A DNA stretch of 64,000 nucleotides from Salvator merianae (Eukaryota; Chordata; Lepidosauria; Squamata; Teiidae), in contig QVOM02000073.1 of NCBI GenBank assembly GCA_003586115.2, forward strand, positions 50,447,712 to 50,511,711, written 5' to 3'. The notes beneath the pieces were generated by a model that did not search any database, was not told where the DNA came from, and saw nothing but the letters and a program-made list of their open reading frames with translations. Positions 35,752 to 49,193 of this stretch are shown here, one piece after another. The position numbers were made by a program, and so were the translations under genes. Position 1 is the first letter of the stretch. The number at the start of each line of letters is the position of its first letter.

Positions 35752-36130
35752 TTTTTACTTATTTGTTTGTTTATTGACATTAATACTTGGCCCTATACCA
35801 AAGATATCAGGAACCAGCTCAGGTCAGGATGGGATATAATCAACAAAAGCAATCAAAACAAGTTAAAAACATAAAATACAAATATGTTAGTGTTTCTAGA
35901 TTGTGTTCTGTTGTATTTTCTGTAGTTCTTGCTGTGCATGGGTCGACTAGTTGGTCAAAGGCTTGACTAAAGAGGTGCATCTTCACCAACTAAATCTATA
36001 TGGGAGGAGGAGTCCTGTAAATATTTGGGTCCCAAGCCATTTAGAGCCTTAGGGATTAATGATAATACCTTGAATTGGGTTTGGTTGCCAATGGGTTGCC
36101 AGTGCACTTTTTAAAAGACTGATGTGATAT
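35752..36130 (-). mobile_element. L2-like LINE 3' fragment
   Basis: On the plus strand it starts with a TTTGTTTATT tail complement, GGCCCTATACC and an A-rich AAAAACATAAAA block. It then has GGGTCCCAAGCCATTTAGAG, ACCTTGAATTGGG and TTGCCAGTGCA, an arrangement I know from a common reptile retroelement. The class assignment is from memory and moderately sure. Confidence 0.6.
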
Positions 36131-37288
36131 GTGTGCAGCCTCAGTTCTGGTTACCAGTCTCTTTTCTACATTATGTGCTAGCTAGACATTCTGCTGCTGC
36201 TGGTGGGTTTATCACTGGTGGGGTCACAACTAAAGTGTTGTCACCCAAGAGAGTCACCAATTTTGGGGAGCCACTTCTGGAGAGAAAGAGGACTCTTGGG
36301 AACTGTAGGGGGGCTTGGTGGGCTGTGTGTCTGTGTTGGGGTTAACTGTTCTTCTATTTAAGCCAACTTATTCATACAGTGCTGAAAAGAATACTGTGTC
36401 AAGGCAGGGAAGGAGATAGAAATTGTCACGGGGGGCAACCATTATTGTGGTGTTGTGCAGAGGGGGATATGGTATTGGGAGGCACAAGAGTCAGGTTCAA
36501 AGAAAGAGTGTTAGATGTATTAAAGCTATCACTCCTTCTGGTCTGCTTTCCAACCAGCAGAATTGGGGCAAGCGTCACAGGGCCTTGGATCCATGAAATA
36601 CAGAGGCATTCTGTTCTCAGTGGAGTTTGCAATCCCTCATGTTTGGATGGGAGAAAATGCTGCAGCCCCAGGCAGCAAGCAGGGTCAGATTCCCAGCCTG
36701 GTAAGTTTGTTTGGGAGGAAAATAGCCCCCTGTCCTGCAGGAAGACTTTTGAAAACTGAGGCTACAAGCAGCATGCCTAGATACTATATAGGCCAAAACA
36801 GCCAGCAAACTGATCCTGGCAGGTGTTTCAGGTAGATGCTAGCTGGTTCCAATTCTGTTCACAGTGAGCAGCTGCTATCGCCACATGCATTAGCTAAGCA
36901 GTCCTTCAATTTCAGCTAAGGGAAATTGTTCCCGCCTCAGACAGCAAAGCCAGATTCTCACACTGGTGAGACTGCCTAGGCAGGATATCGTCCTTTCTCC
37001 TGCAGCATATATGAGAGATAGGTGGGGGGAAAGAGAGATGTACCATCACAGAGAATAAAATAATACGATACCACTGTGATACTAGTGTACAAGCTACCAG
37101 GCAAAATGACTTTAACTGTACTAGGAAGTTATTTCTTAGCTCATGCAGGTAATAAGAAGAGAAGTTATTTTTGATCCCTTTTCATATTTCTGAATGAAAC
37201 ATGGCTATTCAGCAAATATTAGGTTGCACGGCTAGCTAAATGGGCTTATTTTGCTTTGATTTGCATAACCTCACTTTGGAAGGAGAAT
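36131..37288. other. Intergenic DNA, nothing recognised
   Basis: A GC-richer patch (36160-36840) keeps several short frames open, but none shows a domain or splice signals that I would trust. Confidence 0.45.
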
Positions 37289-38460
37289 TTCTTTTTTCTT
37301 TTTTTTTTCTATGTAACAATTCTATTAAAATTTTTAAAACTTTACAATAAAATATTATAGACTGTTATTTTTGTGTTTAAACAAGAACAAAACCTAACTT
37401 AGTTTTACATTCTGGCATGTTTATGTTATCTAAATACTTTTTAACATAAATCAGATATAATAAACTAAAACTGTTGTTGTCGAAGAAGATCGGTAATTTG
37501 TTCTGAAGGTATATAAAGGCATTTTCGCACTTACTGTGTTAGAACAGACTAATTAGTCTGTGTTAGAATTAGTCTTACTGTGTTAGAACAGACTAACGTG
37601 GAAATTGATCATGCAGCGGGACACTGTCCTCACTGCGTGACCCTAGTGCCCTACCTGAAGCAGGGTACCGGCATTCGTGGTGTAAGTGCCGGTAGCTTTG
37701 CCCGGTCCTGACCATGGCAGTGGCCGGGAAGCATCCAGCTGCTGCCATGGTGATCAATAGGATGGCACAGGATGCAGGTATGCACAGATGCGATCAGCTA
37801 ATCATGCAGGCACAATCGGTTGATCGCGCAGGCCCAACCACTGTGCCACATGATAAGTGTGCCACATGACTAACAGCTCCCGGTAAGGCTGTGGAGCACA
37901 AATTAGTCCTCCACATCTAGTTGCGATCAGGAGCAGCATAAGGCACCTCCAGGTCACAAGGGCCTCTGCAAAGTGAAGATGTCCTTGACGCTTGCTAGCA
38001 CAAAGTGCCAATGAAGGTAGGTAGATAATCAAGAAGTGGTTGATAGGTCCTTTTCAAACTGAAGCCTTGCATAATTCATAGCTGATGGGTATAAGTTATA
38101 AGCTCCATTACAGGTAAATCCCATAGATCGTTATACCATGAAGATAAGGCAAGTGATTCTTTATTTTTCCAGGCTTTAGTAATCACTTTTCTAGCTGTCA
38201 AAAACAGGAAATTTAATAGTATTTTGTGTTTAATGTTAGAGTTTGGATGACAATATACACTTAAGAAGGCATACAGCTATTGTGAAACTAATATTATCAC
38301 TTAGAATTTTACTAATTTCATTTCCTAGGATTTTACATAAGGACAAAACCACCACATATGCGCAGAATGTCCAAGGTGACATGCCAGCAGTGGGGGAGAC
38401 ATATTAGGCAACATTAATGACAATCTATATGGGGTATGATACCATCTATAGGTAAGTTTT
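37289..38460 (-). mobile_element. L1-type LINE, 3' end of ORF2 and 3'UTR, inactive
   Basis: Read on the minus strand, about 38040-38420 encodes worn words of the L1 ORF2 C-terminus (HMWWFCPYV, FLTARKVITKAWKNKE, WYNDLWDLPVMELITY) separated by stops. The poly(T) at 37289-37309 on the plus strand would be its poly(A) tail. The element is split by a family A MITE at about 37515-38018. Confidence 0.7.
37515..38018 (+). mobile_element. MITE, family A, inserted in the L1
   Basis: Left end AAGGCATTTTCGCACTTAC, right side GCTTGCTAGCACAAAGTGCC. The core palindrome TGTGGAGCACAAATTAGTCC lies at about 37889. The left part carries an internal tandem repeat of TGTTAGAACAGACTAA. Both termini are worn, so the target duplication cannot be read. 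Confidence 0.75.
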
Positions 38461-38559
38461 AGAATTAATTTCTTAGCCATTGTTGTTTTATTATTGTATA
38501 CATTATTAACGATAGCATGTGATCAATCATCAGCAGATAGTACTGTTCCAAAAACATAT

Positions 38560-38862
38560 TTCCATTTTGCTTCTAACAGCACTTGCAGTATGAATGCTGG
38601 CCATCCACCATGACAGCAGCCATGGAAATGTCCAGCTACTACCATGGTGTGCAGTTACAGCTGTGCCGCACTGTGCTGTGACCTGCAGCGTTTGCACCTG
38701 AAAGTAGGTACAAATGCTGTGTACTGCTTCCAGTACAACTATGGACAAAGTTTTAGTTATCCACAGCTAGTAGTGATCGGAGTGTCAGCAGATGTTCCCA
38801 GTCGCTAGGGCCTCCACAAAATGCAAATGCACTGTGCTAGTGCTAAAGTGCGCACAGGTCTG
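38560..38862 (+). mobile_element. MITE, family A, 5'-truncated
   Basis: It shares GAATGCTGGCCA, CCATGGTG..., TATCCACAGCTAGTAGTGAT and the terminal AGTGCGCACAGGTCT with the family. The left end is missing. Confidence 0.6.
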
Positions 38863-40026
38863 AGTGACTTAACCCTTAATTCAAGTGTCACAGGGGAAAA
38901 AATTACAAATGGCTGGCCAAGTCTTTCAAAACTGAAGAAGGAAAATGACATTAAGGGTTTGACTCTCAGATTCTATTTTTTTTTATTTTTTTTTTTAAAG
39001 ACAAAACAGTTTGCTATCACTTCTGCCCAAAGAATGGGTGATTCCACACTGGCTGGTATACCTACTAGGAGCTTCCTTTCAACACAGTGATCCAGTCCTA
39101 TGAGGAATCATCCCATATCTTTTTGCATTGTTCTATAATGATAAAAATCTAAACCATTTTCCATTGATCTCTGTAGGGAAATGGTTCTGGATTTAGTTTT
39201 TGATGCTTTAAGAAACCCACCTAATGAGTTTGGATGAGTATGTTCCCTCACCCCATCAGCGGTGACTACAGCATCTGGATGTAAGTGTGAAGTCAATCCT
39301 ATTGGGGGGGTGTGTGCTGCTGCTGATACTAGGAAACATTGTGCAATAGTTCATCCCCCAGCACCTGCATGGGAGCTATTAATATGCCATGAGCCATTTT
39401 GTCATCTATTTTATTTTATTAACCTCTCTCACAGAAAAACTGTATAAGCATCATATGACCACTGTACCTCTAGAGGATCTGGGTCTGAAAAAAATTTGCT
39501 TAGTTAAGATCGTGAGGGCTTCAAGCTGAAGAAGTGACAGGGGATGTAGGGAAACTGTGATTTCAAGGTTATCACTTTAACATTAGCTGTAGTGTTGCGT
39601 GACAAGCTCTTAAAAATCTTTCTCCCTCAACATTCCAGAGCCATGCCCAGTTTTATAAACACTATTTATGCCCCTACACTATCTTGAAAACTTTCTCCCT
39701 CTCTCTTGATTGCAGGTAACCCTGTGAATTACCTTCTAGAAGAGTGCTGAGGGAGTGGGTCTAAGATGCTGATTAGAAGCCTCCCATTGATCCCAGGAGC
39801 TGCATTTTTGTCAGCTATTGATCAAAGTTCTGCACGCTGCTGAACTTGATTTGACATCATAGAAGTGAAAACACAGGAACATTTAAAGGGGCGGGTTCTA
39901 TACTGATTCCATGTAAAGTACGAGGCATCTTCTGGTTTCTGCCAGATAGAGTTGCTTCTCAGGCTGCAATCAAACAGGGTAAAAAGGGAGGTCCAGGGCC
40001 AATTTGAGACTCAAGTGGCAGACATA
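38863..40026. other. Intergenic DNA, nothing recognised
   Basis: A T-tract lies at about 38978-38996. No gene or defined repeat. Confidence 0.5.
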
Positions 40027-40027
40027 A

Positions 40028-40096
<69 letters not shown>
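40027..40096. repeat. (AAT)n microsatellite
   Basis: About 23 uninterrupted AAT units. Confidence 0.98.
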
Positions 40097-40098
<2 letters not shown>

Positions 40099-41221
40099 TC
40101 AAATTATTGCATCCCAAAGTTTCTGTTTGTGTGCCCCTTTCCCAGACAAAAATTCATCACTTTTGGGAGCAACTCAGTGTTTGGGTCAGAAGTACAGAAA
40201 GCTATGGAGGCTCCAGTAGCCAAACCCAGTCTGGAAACAGCTGTTAGGGTCAGCCAACCAATCAAGGACCAGGCCAATGGTGGCCAATGAGTAGTGAGCA
40301 TTTGTTCATATGGAGGTGTTGCCAGACTTTGAGGCAAAGGTAGGATTTTCTTTTATTGTTTGAATGTCTGTTTTTCTGGATGGCTACAGAAGGGACGCAT
40401 TTTGTAAAAAAGGCATTTGAAAAAAGCCCTGTGTGAGTGCAGCCTCAGTGAGGACTCTCTGTGGTATACAGTGCCTTATCTAGTGTGATTTCTATCAATT
40501 TCTTTGAACATCTGTTTGCAGAACAAAACTGATATTAAAAAGATAGTCAAGCTGAAAAATACTGGGAGGAAAAAAAGGTGATTATATTATTTTTTTAAAA
40601 AGGGAACTGAAAGTTACAATTATGTAATTGTCTGGGTATGGATGGGTGAGGGACTTAAATACAGTACAATTTAACAATTGACCAAATGAGCATTTTTCTT
40701 TTCCTGCACCTTTAAAGCACACCCACTTAGCTGAAATTGCTTTGATGACATAAAGTATACAACTCAGACAGTCTTATATAGTTTGGGAGGGGGATGTAGT
40801 AATTAATTCCAAAACCAGCAGTACTAAACCTCAAACTCTCACAGCATATTTATAACAATTCTGTTGATATTTTCTTCCATTTGAGAACAGCCTCTGGTTT
40901 TCACATATCTGTCTGCAGCAATATTTTGTCAATCTGGAGGGTACATTTCTAAGAAGCAGGGGCAGGATCTTGTTCAGCATAGTTGTCTATAGAAAAAATG
41001 CACAGAAAGAAGAATTCTTTTTTAAAAAAAGAATATGAACGAGTTCCAATTTGACAGGTGTTATGCATCTGTGATACAAATCCTTCAACATCGCTTTGCC
41101 CAGTGAGCTTGGAGAAACAATATAATCATCATGCAGAGTTTAGCCAAAAACTGCTTTTTTTACTTAAAGGACCTGGTGCAGAAGCCAAATTATACAACCA
41201 AACTTCACTGTTCAGTTTTGT
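40097..41221. other. Intergenic DNA, nothing recognised
   Basis: AT-rich, no supported feature. Confidence 0.5.
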
Positions 41222-41345
41222 GAATTATGTATTTATTTATTTTCTTTAATAACATGTTCTGTCCCACCTTTCTTTGCTAAATTCAAGGTGACTACCAAGC
41301 ATAATAAAATACCAATCTAATAAAACACACAACAGTGTTAATAGC
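41222..41345 (-). mobile_element. L2-like LINE tail
   Basis: On the plus strand: GTATTTATTTATTTTC, TTCTGTCCCACCTTTCTTTG, AAATTCAAGGTGACTACCAA, then AATAAAATACC. This is the reverse complement of the CCTTGAA...AGGTGGGACAGAA-(AAAT)n 3' end. Confidence 0.7.
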
Positions 41346-43767
41346 ATTCAGTCAAAGTTGTAATACAGATTAAATCATAATTGGATTTTTCAAAATTTTA
41401 TATTAAATGTAAGGATTGTTTGCCACTTTGCCAGAAGCTGCCATATGTTATTCATTTTTATTTCTGAATGCAATTACAATAATAATAAAAATTAGAAGGT
41501 GTTTCTGTTGTGATGACTTCTCAAAAGATATGGTTCAGAGAAAGTACAGGGAACCTTTATTTCCACCTGCCAATTTAAAATGATCCTACTTATCTAGTTT
41601 CTGGGAATTGTAAAGAAGTGAATTAGTCAAAAATTCCTTCAGTAATTCTAAATTTTATGTGAATTTACTGGGCATTCACTATCCTCAATTCTCCCCATCC
41701 ATCACTCTTCTGTATTTGAGGGACGCTAATACTAATGCATCTAGGAAGGATATTGCTAAGGTGATAATGTTAGTGAAGTATGTGAGCCAATTAAAAATAG
41801 CACTGTATCAATAAGTACTTTTTTGATAGCCACCCTTTATAAAAATGGATCATGTGTCCTTCAGACTGAAAACGAATTTCTATCTTCAACATCAAGGATG
41901 AAATCATGGTAATGGTCTAGGGAAACAGTAGAGGAGATTACATAAATTTGTCACATTGTAAGGAAAGGATCTGAAGCTGCCTCTTTGTTGAACCCCCAAA
42001 TGTTTAGATTTCACTATTATAGGGCAGATTACTGCTAGAGAATCACATGAATGGTGTTGTAGGTTTCATGATGGGAAAAGACAGAATATCACTGTTAAGA
42101 CAATGTAACTAAATAAATAGTTACACAAGATACAGAAGCTGAAATGTTCACCAGACAGGTTACAACTTCCAAGAACAGGCTCAGATCCATTGCTGGACTG
42201 GAGCCCAGCTTTCCAGATCATCAAAACACTAAGATAGCTTTGTTTTGTTTCTGTGACTTATCTTCCTCAGCTAGACCCACTGTTCCATAGCTGTTCCCAC
42301 TTACTGAACTCCCTTCAATTCAGGAGAAATAATATTTCCTGCGATTTTCTTTTCCTACTTGGAACAATACCATCAGTATGAGAGAGGAACAGCTTGACTG
42401 ACGAAAAGCCTTTGAGATGCAATATCTGCTTTAGTATGTGTGTGAAAAGGTTTCTCAAAACTCACAGATGTGTAGACTTAAGTGAAGTGTTCGCTTTCTT
42501 TATACCTAATTACGTCTCCATCCTGCACTCCCAGTCCTCCTTACAGCCAGCTCAGGGGGCCCTTAAGCCAGCACAGGTGCTTACAGGAGTTTCTGCACTA
42601 GTGTTACACGCTGTTCCTGGCTTTAGTGCCAGTTTTCTGCACATTCTGGTGCAGATGCTATGAAGCCTTGACCAATGGTCTTTCACTTAGTGCCAGATTT
42701 CCTGTAGGTGAGGCTGATTCCTGTTTTTGCAGTCCCCTATTGACACAAAATCCTTTTCCTAGAAAAGTATCACTTTTGCAAAGGAAATTGCATGAATCCC
42801 ATGTGAGGTTCATTGCATGTCAGGGCTGCACATGTCTATCTGGCTGAATGTGCATGCCGTGAGAAGCCACAGTCAGTGATAGTTCCTCACTTCATGCGCA
42901 TGCTATGGCAAAGTTGATATTTGAGCATCTGTCAAATGTGATGAAACGCACAGAAAGTTCAAGCCATTTCCTACATGGCAGAAATTTCCATAAGAAAAAT
43001 GTCATATTTTGAGAAATGAAAGATTCTTTATACATTTGTAAATAATTACAATGTCCCCAGTGACTGCTAAGCTCATGCTACAGTAACCCTCTTCCTTCCA
43101 GCAGCCCATGAGGAAATGCCTGACATGAGACTACTCAAAAGGACTTTGTTTCATCCTTATCCACAGAAACATTGGTAAAGGAACATCTGGCATGGAAAGC
43201 AGTCATCTATTATGAATGCATGAACTGGTTCTGCAATTTTGTAAACTATCTGGTGGAACTTTTCATGGGTTTCATTAGAACCTGGTAATCTGTTTCTTGC
43301 TTTTTAGTTAAAGTGGTTTGACATGAATTTATTATTTTCAGCATATATCTAGAGAAACTGCTGCCTTTAATTCAGGAAGCCAGATCCAGAATAGCTCCTG
43401 CAAAAGTCAGGAGAGTGATCTTGTTATCATGTCCTGTTTGTGGGCTTCCCATAAAGTTCTGGCTAGTAGTAATGAGAACAGGTGGGCAGTTGGTCCAATC
43501 CAACAGTGAGAATAGTTGGATGACTGTACAATCCAGCTGGAATCTCATTTTGTTGCTTTCGTATGATCATTGTCTCACATGCATATATTTGTCTTGACGA
43601 AGACGGATTTCAATAAAAGGACAGGGAGTGCACTGTTTTCGAATATGTTCATAACTTTCAAAAAGAGCACAGTCAGTTGTTAATATATAGATTTGACACA
43701 TAAAAAGTCAGAAGCACCTGATTCACCTTTGTTTATAATTCATAATGCATGACTTGCTCTATGGATC
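41346..43767. other. Intergenic DNA, nothing recognised
   Basis: 2.4 kb with no repeat, microsatellite or exon that I can support, one of the longer repeat-poor stretches here. Confidence 0.5.
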
Positions 43768-43770
43768 AGT

Positions 43771-44195
43771 GGGTCTTTTTGCATTTATCTGTATTCCAGA
43801 TTACGGAGATTACTGATCTGGATTACCGATAGACCTGATTAAACAGGCATACTAGCATGGACGAGTCCATATCACAGAGGCATGCAGAAAGCATGCCTTC
43901 ATTTTCTGAAATACTAGAGGACCAATTTCGGCGGTACACTAAAACATGCTGCTGAAATGGGTCCACTGGGGACTCTTGAGGCTAGGAACTTTCAATCCTA
44001 ACCATCACAGCCCTTTTGTTCCTTTGGAGGCCAGCTCATGTGAGTTTCCAATCCAGTGTGGGACTAGGCTGAAACAGCCATTGCTATGCAGACAACACAG
44101 TTCCAATCCAGACCTTGCCATGATCCAGACCAGAGATCATTGCATGATCCTGATCTGCTGATCTGGATTATGGTGAGGTAAGTGCAAAAAGGCAT
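43771..44195. mobile_element. MITE, family C (TSD AGT)
   Basis: Left end GGGTCTTTTTGCATTTATCT, right end GTAAGTGCAAAAAGGCAT, flanked by AGT at 43768-43770 and 44196-44198. Internal inverted words include GATCTGGATTA(C) near both ends. Non-coding. Confidence 0.82.
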
Positions 44196-44198
44196 AGT

Positions 44199-46699
44199 GA
44201 CTGCAAATTGAGACTTGTGCAATTTTAAACTAATTTTTAGGAATGCTTCTAAGGCACATTACCGCTTGTTTATTTTTTAAGCTGGGTGAATCATGCATAA
44301 GTACTGAGTATCTTTAGTTTCTGACATCCAAGTGGTACATTTAGGGTAAGGCCTTTAAATAGTCATTCAATCAGTCAGAAACCATTGCAATAGGCTGCAT
44401 CGCACCTGATCTTAGACCAACTCTGGATACAGAATGTGGGGAGGAATCCTAACACTGGCACTATTATTTGTGGACATTTAGGCTGTGTGTGCTGTTTTTA
44501 TACTTCCAGAAATTGGCTAAAGTGCAATTTTGGATTTATATCAGAGTTGATTTATACATTTTGGGATTTCTTGGATTGTAAGCAATAATAGCAAATGCTA
44601 GGATATTGCTTGTATATAATATGCATTGTAATAATTTTATGCATTGTCCTACACCTTGGAAAGCAATGGTGACTGAAGACCTGTTTTTGTGGGCCATGAT
44701 TAAGAGGTGAACACACAGGGCAGTTTTTGAGTGTCCTTTTATCAATGAGTGCCCCATCAGCAGATGCACTAATAATAAGTACATCACACACATTTTAAAA
44801 GTAAGCCTCCTACCTCTCCTTAGCACTTCGCATGCCTCGCGTTGCCTTCTGTCCTCATCTTCCATTGACCACTGCTGGCTTGATTTTCAATGGACCTGAT
44901 TGGTCAGTGGCTGTAGGATGCTGGGATTGGCTGCAGGAGCCTTGTAGCCTCCCACCCCATCTGCCCCAAACTGCGGCTTGCCCTGAGAGAAGGGAAATCC
45001 TATCTGCGAAAGGAGACAAAAGGAGACTTTGGGGTGAGGTAAAGCAGTTTTTAAAAAAATTCTATCTGTCCCTAGAATCTCAAATTTGCCCCAGGGACAT
45101 CTCTAAACATGTGTTTGAACACACCCAATCTCCATTCAGTGTTGAGCTATGCAGTGCTTAAATGAGTAAGGATACATACAACAGACTCAGTTATGCTTCA
45201 CTTCTTTATTTTTATAAATGGTGTTATCTGACAAGGCACAAAGGGGGTGAGTGCAGTTCCGAGGCAGTTTTGATTTAAATACGGCTGCTGTGAGTTATTG
45301 TTGATACCTCAGGCTAAAGGCACATTTGGTAAAAGCAGGTGCAACTTTGCTGGAATTTTGAAAGAGCTGCCCTTTATTTTTTTTTTGTCCATAAATATCA
45401 TGTTGTCATTTCAGCAAGAAAGCTCTCGATCACTGGGATGGGAAAAGGGGGGGGGGGGTTCAATGATTAATTAAATTATACCCTTCCTGTGTTAGGCAGT
45501 CACAAGTTTGATTTATGAGTTTTAATATAATGTACAATGGAAATTTTATAATGGACTGACTGGCTTCAATCTATACTTCCTTTGCACTACGCAACAGATT
45601 TTGGATTATGTGTGGGTTAACACTGTACTTTAACTGAGCTTTCTATATTGATGCATTATTACTAATGCAGCCATTTAAAAGAGATACTTCTTTGAGAGAG
45701 GAGGACAAAGAATGTGCAGGTGAAAGCTAAACAAACATAAGCACAGAAAACACTATAAGAAAAATCTGAACATGTTATGAGAACTCGGCATGTTACTGAA
45801 ATGCAAGACAATGCAAAGATTGTACCAAAAGGAACAAAACGGAGAAACAATGAACAGAAGTCTATGTAATTGTGGTCTATTGCCTCACTAAAATACTCTC
45901 TCCCTCCCTCCTGGAGAAAAAAGAATTCCTATAAAAGTGCATAAAACTGCCAAAATAAATACATCTTAGAAGTGTTCAACCTCAGATGTTTACATTAATA
46001 CAGGGTGATTCAAATGCACCCCTCATACGTGTTGCTGAAGAACTCCTATAGTTCAATCCAGCAATAGCTAAATACACAGCCAGTCATGTCAAGCAGCATG
46101 TAGAAGGACCTGTCCTTCTATTTGACAGATGTGGTTAAAACCAGCATTTTTTTTTTAAAAAAAAAAAAAGCAGAAAAAATCTCAAACAGTGAATTATCTT
46201 TTTGATTTTTCTGACCATATCCTTCTTCTGGAGAATAGAGTCAATTGTTGATATGAGGCTGAGTGTCCATTACACGACCAGTGTCCCAGGATGGCTAGTT
46301 CCCACTGTTTCCTAAGTCAAAGTATCTGGGGGGAGTCAGTAGATGCCCAGTAAAGTCATCTTATGACAGTGGACAAAGACTGACTCTCTGGATGCTACCT
46401 TGAGGCCTGATGTGGTCTGTCAGCTTGCCACAGCTTGGTGAAATGGCCCACAATAGCTCCAGGGATGGCTCTGTGCACAGAGGCTGAGGTAGTCTTCCAT
46501 GCCTAGGCAACAGATGATACTGTACACAGTCCTACCTGGTGCAAAGTCAGGAAGGCACCTTGACTGGCTCTAGTAAGGTTACAGTGAATGTAATGACAGA
46601 GCCACCTCCTCACCACTACCATTGGTACCATTGGTGACCTAAGATACAATCACCTGTCACGGTCTGTTCAGGAAGTAAAATTTCCAGGGTTGACTATAT
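44199..46699. other. Intergenic DNA with a GC-richer, CCAAT-containing patch
   Basis: About 44815-45040 is GC-richer and holds two inverted CCAAT boxes 27 bp apart (ATTGG at 44899 and 44926), and a donor-like TGAG|GTAAAG near 45040. This could be a promoter or an unnamed repeat. A G-run lies near 45449-45460 and a T/A palindromic tract at 46147-46169. The rest is unassigned. Confidence 0.4.
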
Positions 46700-47181
46700 G
46701 GGCATTTTCATACTTTCCATGTTAGAATGGGATAATTATGCCATTTACATGGAACAGACCATGCAGCATGGACACTGTCCACACTGCATGGCCGGAAACT
46801 GCACCAGAAGCTGACTACCGGCATGCACCCTGTGAATGCTGGCAGCCATGCCCGATTCTCGCCCTGGCAGTGGCCCAATGCTTCCTGGCTGCTGTCATGG
46901 TGAGGATCAAGTGCCAGCCTGATCCAGCAGGCCCGGCCCAGTCGGGTCCAATTGCCCAATCACACATGCATGATCGCTGTGTTGCACCAGCCTGGATGCT
47001 TCACTATCAGGTAGGTGCAAATGCACCTTACAGGACGTGGGTGAGTATCGCACTACTTAGTGCTCCACAGGTAGTAATGATCAGGAGTGGATGTAGCCTC
47101 CTGCTCCCAGCCACTCAGGCCTCTGCAAGGTGCAGATGCATTTGACTAGGATGCTTGCTAGTAGCAGGTGCAAACAGACCC
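46700..47181 (+). mobile_element. MITE, family A
   Basis: It begins GGGCATTTTCATACTTTCCA with TTAGAATGGGATAATT and ends GGTGCAAACAGACCC. The core palindrome reads CACTACTTAGTGCTCCACAG near 47050. No matching 3-bp flanks. Confidence 0.8.
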
Positions 47182-47356
47182 TAAGCGTATTAGAGAGTTG
47201 CTTGGTCCAGTCTACTGATCAAGTGTAGAAAGGGCCCAAGAGATTACAGTGGAGGTTCAGGAGTTACTCTACACTGTCGTTTCTCATTTTTTGCAGTTTT
47301 AAAATCTATCAGTTTTGCAAATTCATAAGTGCTATGTTTGAGATTCCCAAACTGTT

Positions 47357-47948
47357 GGGTCATTTCTACATTTATCTGCCATGGAGGTAAGCAGGAGGCA
47401 GCAGTAGCTTTCCTTGGGCCTTTCTCACTCACCATGATCCAAACCACAGGGTCTTGACCAGCGAGGCCTGCTTGTTCAGACCATGACAAAGTGTGGTCTG
47501 GAACAGTGCCATCTGGACAATGGTGCTGGTCCAGACTAGCCCCTGCACCAGTCCTGAAGCTTGCATGAACTTCAGGGCACAAGCTTCAGAGAAGCTTTGA
47601 GGCCTGCCTCTGAATGCTCTGAAGGGCTAGGAATGAAAGTTCCTAGCCTTAGGGCCCCCAGAGAATCAATTTTGGTAGCACTTTTTGGTGCATCAATGAA
47701 GTGGATCCCCAGATACTTTGGAATATGTCTCTGTGTTCTGGAGTAGGCCTAGCTGCTAAGTTGATAGTCCTTGATGTAGAGGACTACTGGTAATCCAGAT
47801 CAAGACCTCCCTGATCTTGATTACACTCCATCCTTTGAGGATGGAGCATACAAGTGGTGAGCAGGGCCTCTCATATTCTACAGTAACATGCAGAAGGGAG
47901 CCTTTAATGCACATGTGGTAAGGAATATCAGCAAGTGCAGAAAGGCCC
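47357..47948. mobile_element. MITE, family C
   Basis: Left end GGGTCATTTCTACATTTATC, right end GCAAGTGCAGAAAGGCCC. It contains GGAATGAAAGTTCCTAGCCT and an ACTCCATCC..GGATGGAG inverted pair, as at 27746-28228. No clear target duplication. A short MITE-like right end (GTGTAGAAAGGGCCC) also lies at about 47222-47236. Confidence 0.75.
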
Positions 47949-49193
47949 TATGGAACTCACAAGGAAAAAAGCAATGCACAATTGTGTGCCAGTAACGTTT
48001 ACAAAGTCAACAGAATTTGAGGTACCTGAGCAGTTTGAAAAGTGTGATAACTTCAGGTAACTTTTTAGGTTGTAAATAATTATCCCACTGCACAGCTTGC
48101 TCAGTCTGTAGCAGCCTTGCCAATGTGCATGGAGAAAGACATGGGATAGAGATGGCAGACTTCCACCATCTGAAAATGTCAAGGTATTCAAAGAAATAGT
48201 ATTTGCACAGGATATAGATCTGGGATGGTGGAATCAGTAATTCCTTTGCCCAAAGAAAACAATTATTCCTCAGTTTGGGAAAACTGTCACCATAAGGTTC
48301 AAAAAATATAGAAAGAGACTACTATTACTTCAGTGTGCATACTTGCATATTTATGGGACTAAGAGTTATCTTTGAAACAAATCCTGCCATGCAAAGTCAA
48401 GCTATGCTGTTTCCCTCAGGGACAAAAGAATCAAAGATAGACTAACGCTCATTTGACAGGTGTTGGCAGCACTACATAAAACACTGTTTACACCAGACCC
48501 AGGCAAAGATGATGACAAAAGAAAAGATAGTCAGATGTCAAAATAAGTTACTTTTATCGAATTTGACTGTTTCTGTGGAAGTGCAAGCTGTTTTCATGCA
48601 AAATGAAGTACAGTCTGGGGTGGGAAGTTAGTACCCCATGAAATCAGCATAAATTTATATCTATCATATATCTCGTGCTACTTTTCAGTGTTTGGCACAC
48701 AGTGCCTTTGAAATGCTAGTAACAAAACTGTAAGATGAATAAGGTGGTGGCTAACTGAAGGCAACTTCATGAGTCTGCAAGACTTTAGCCTGGATCTCAT
48801 ACACAGCCTCCTAGCAAAGATATTATGCAAATAGCCAAAGCAGATATGCCTGTTTCAGTGCTGAACTACATGCCAAATTACATTTGCTCCTGTGTGTTTA
48901 TTTTAGCTTTTTAAAGCAGCAGCTGTAGAAGGGGAAGGAATTAGGATCCTAATTCCTTAGGATCCAATGTACATAGTGAGTTCAATTCTTTGTTCCTGTG
49001 CTGCACTCCTTAGAAAAACTCCCCACTTAAACAAAGTGTTTGCTCCAACTAAGAAGTACAGATTGATACCAGTAATCACCCTCATACCAAACAGTTGCTT
49101 CAGGGAAGAGGTCATGGTAGCTTTCATTGGGAAACAGTGCAGGGAAAAAAGTACCCCAAATTAATGTCAATCTCTATCTCTCTCTTTCTTGAA
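47949..49193. other. Intergenic DNA, nothing recognised
   Basis: No supported feature. A TCCTAATTCCTTAGGATCC-type short palindrome occurs near 48947-48966. Confidence 0.5.

Noticed and set aside
37504..38019. TGAAGGTA on both sides of the MITE in the L1, as an 8-bp target duplication
   Set aside because: The right-hand copy overlaps what should be the worn terminus of the element, and this family elsewhere uses 3-bp duplications. The match is probably chance.
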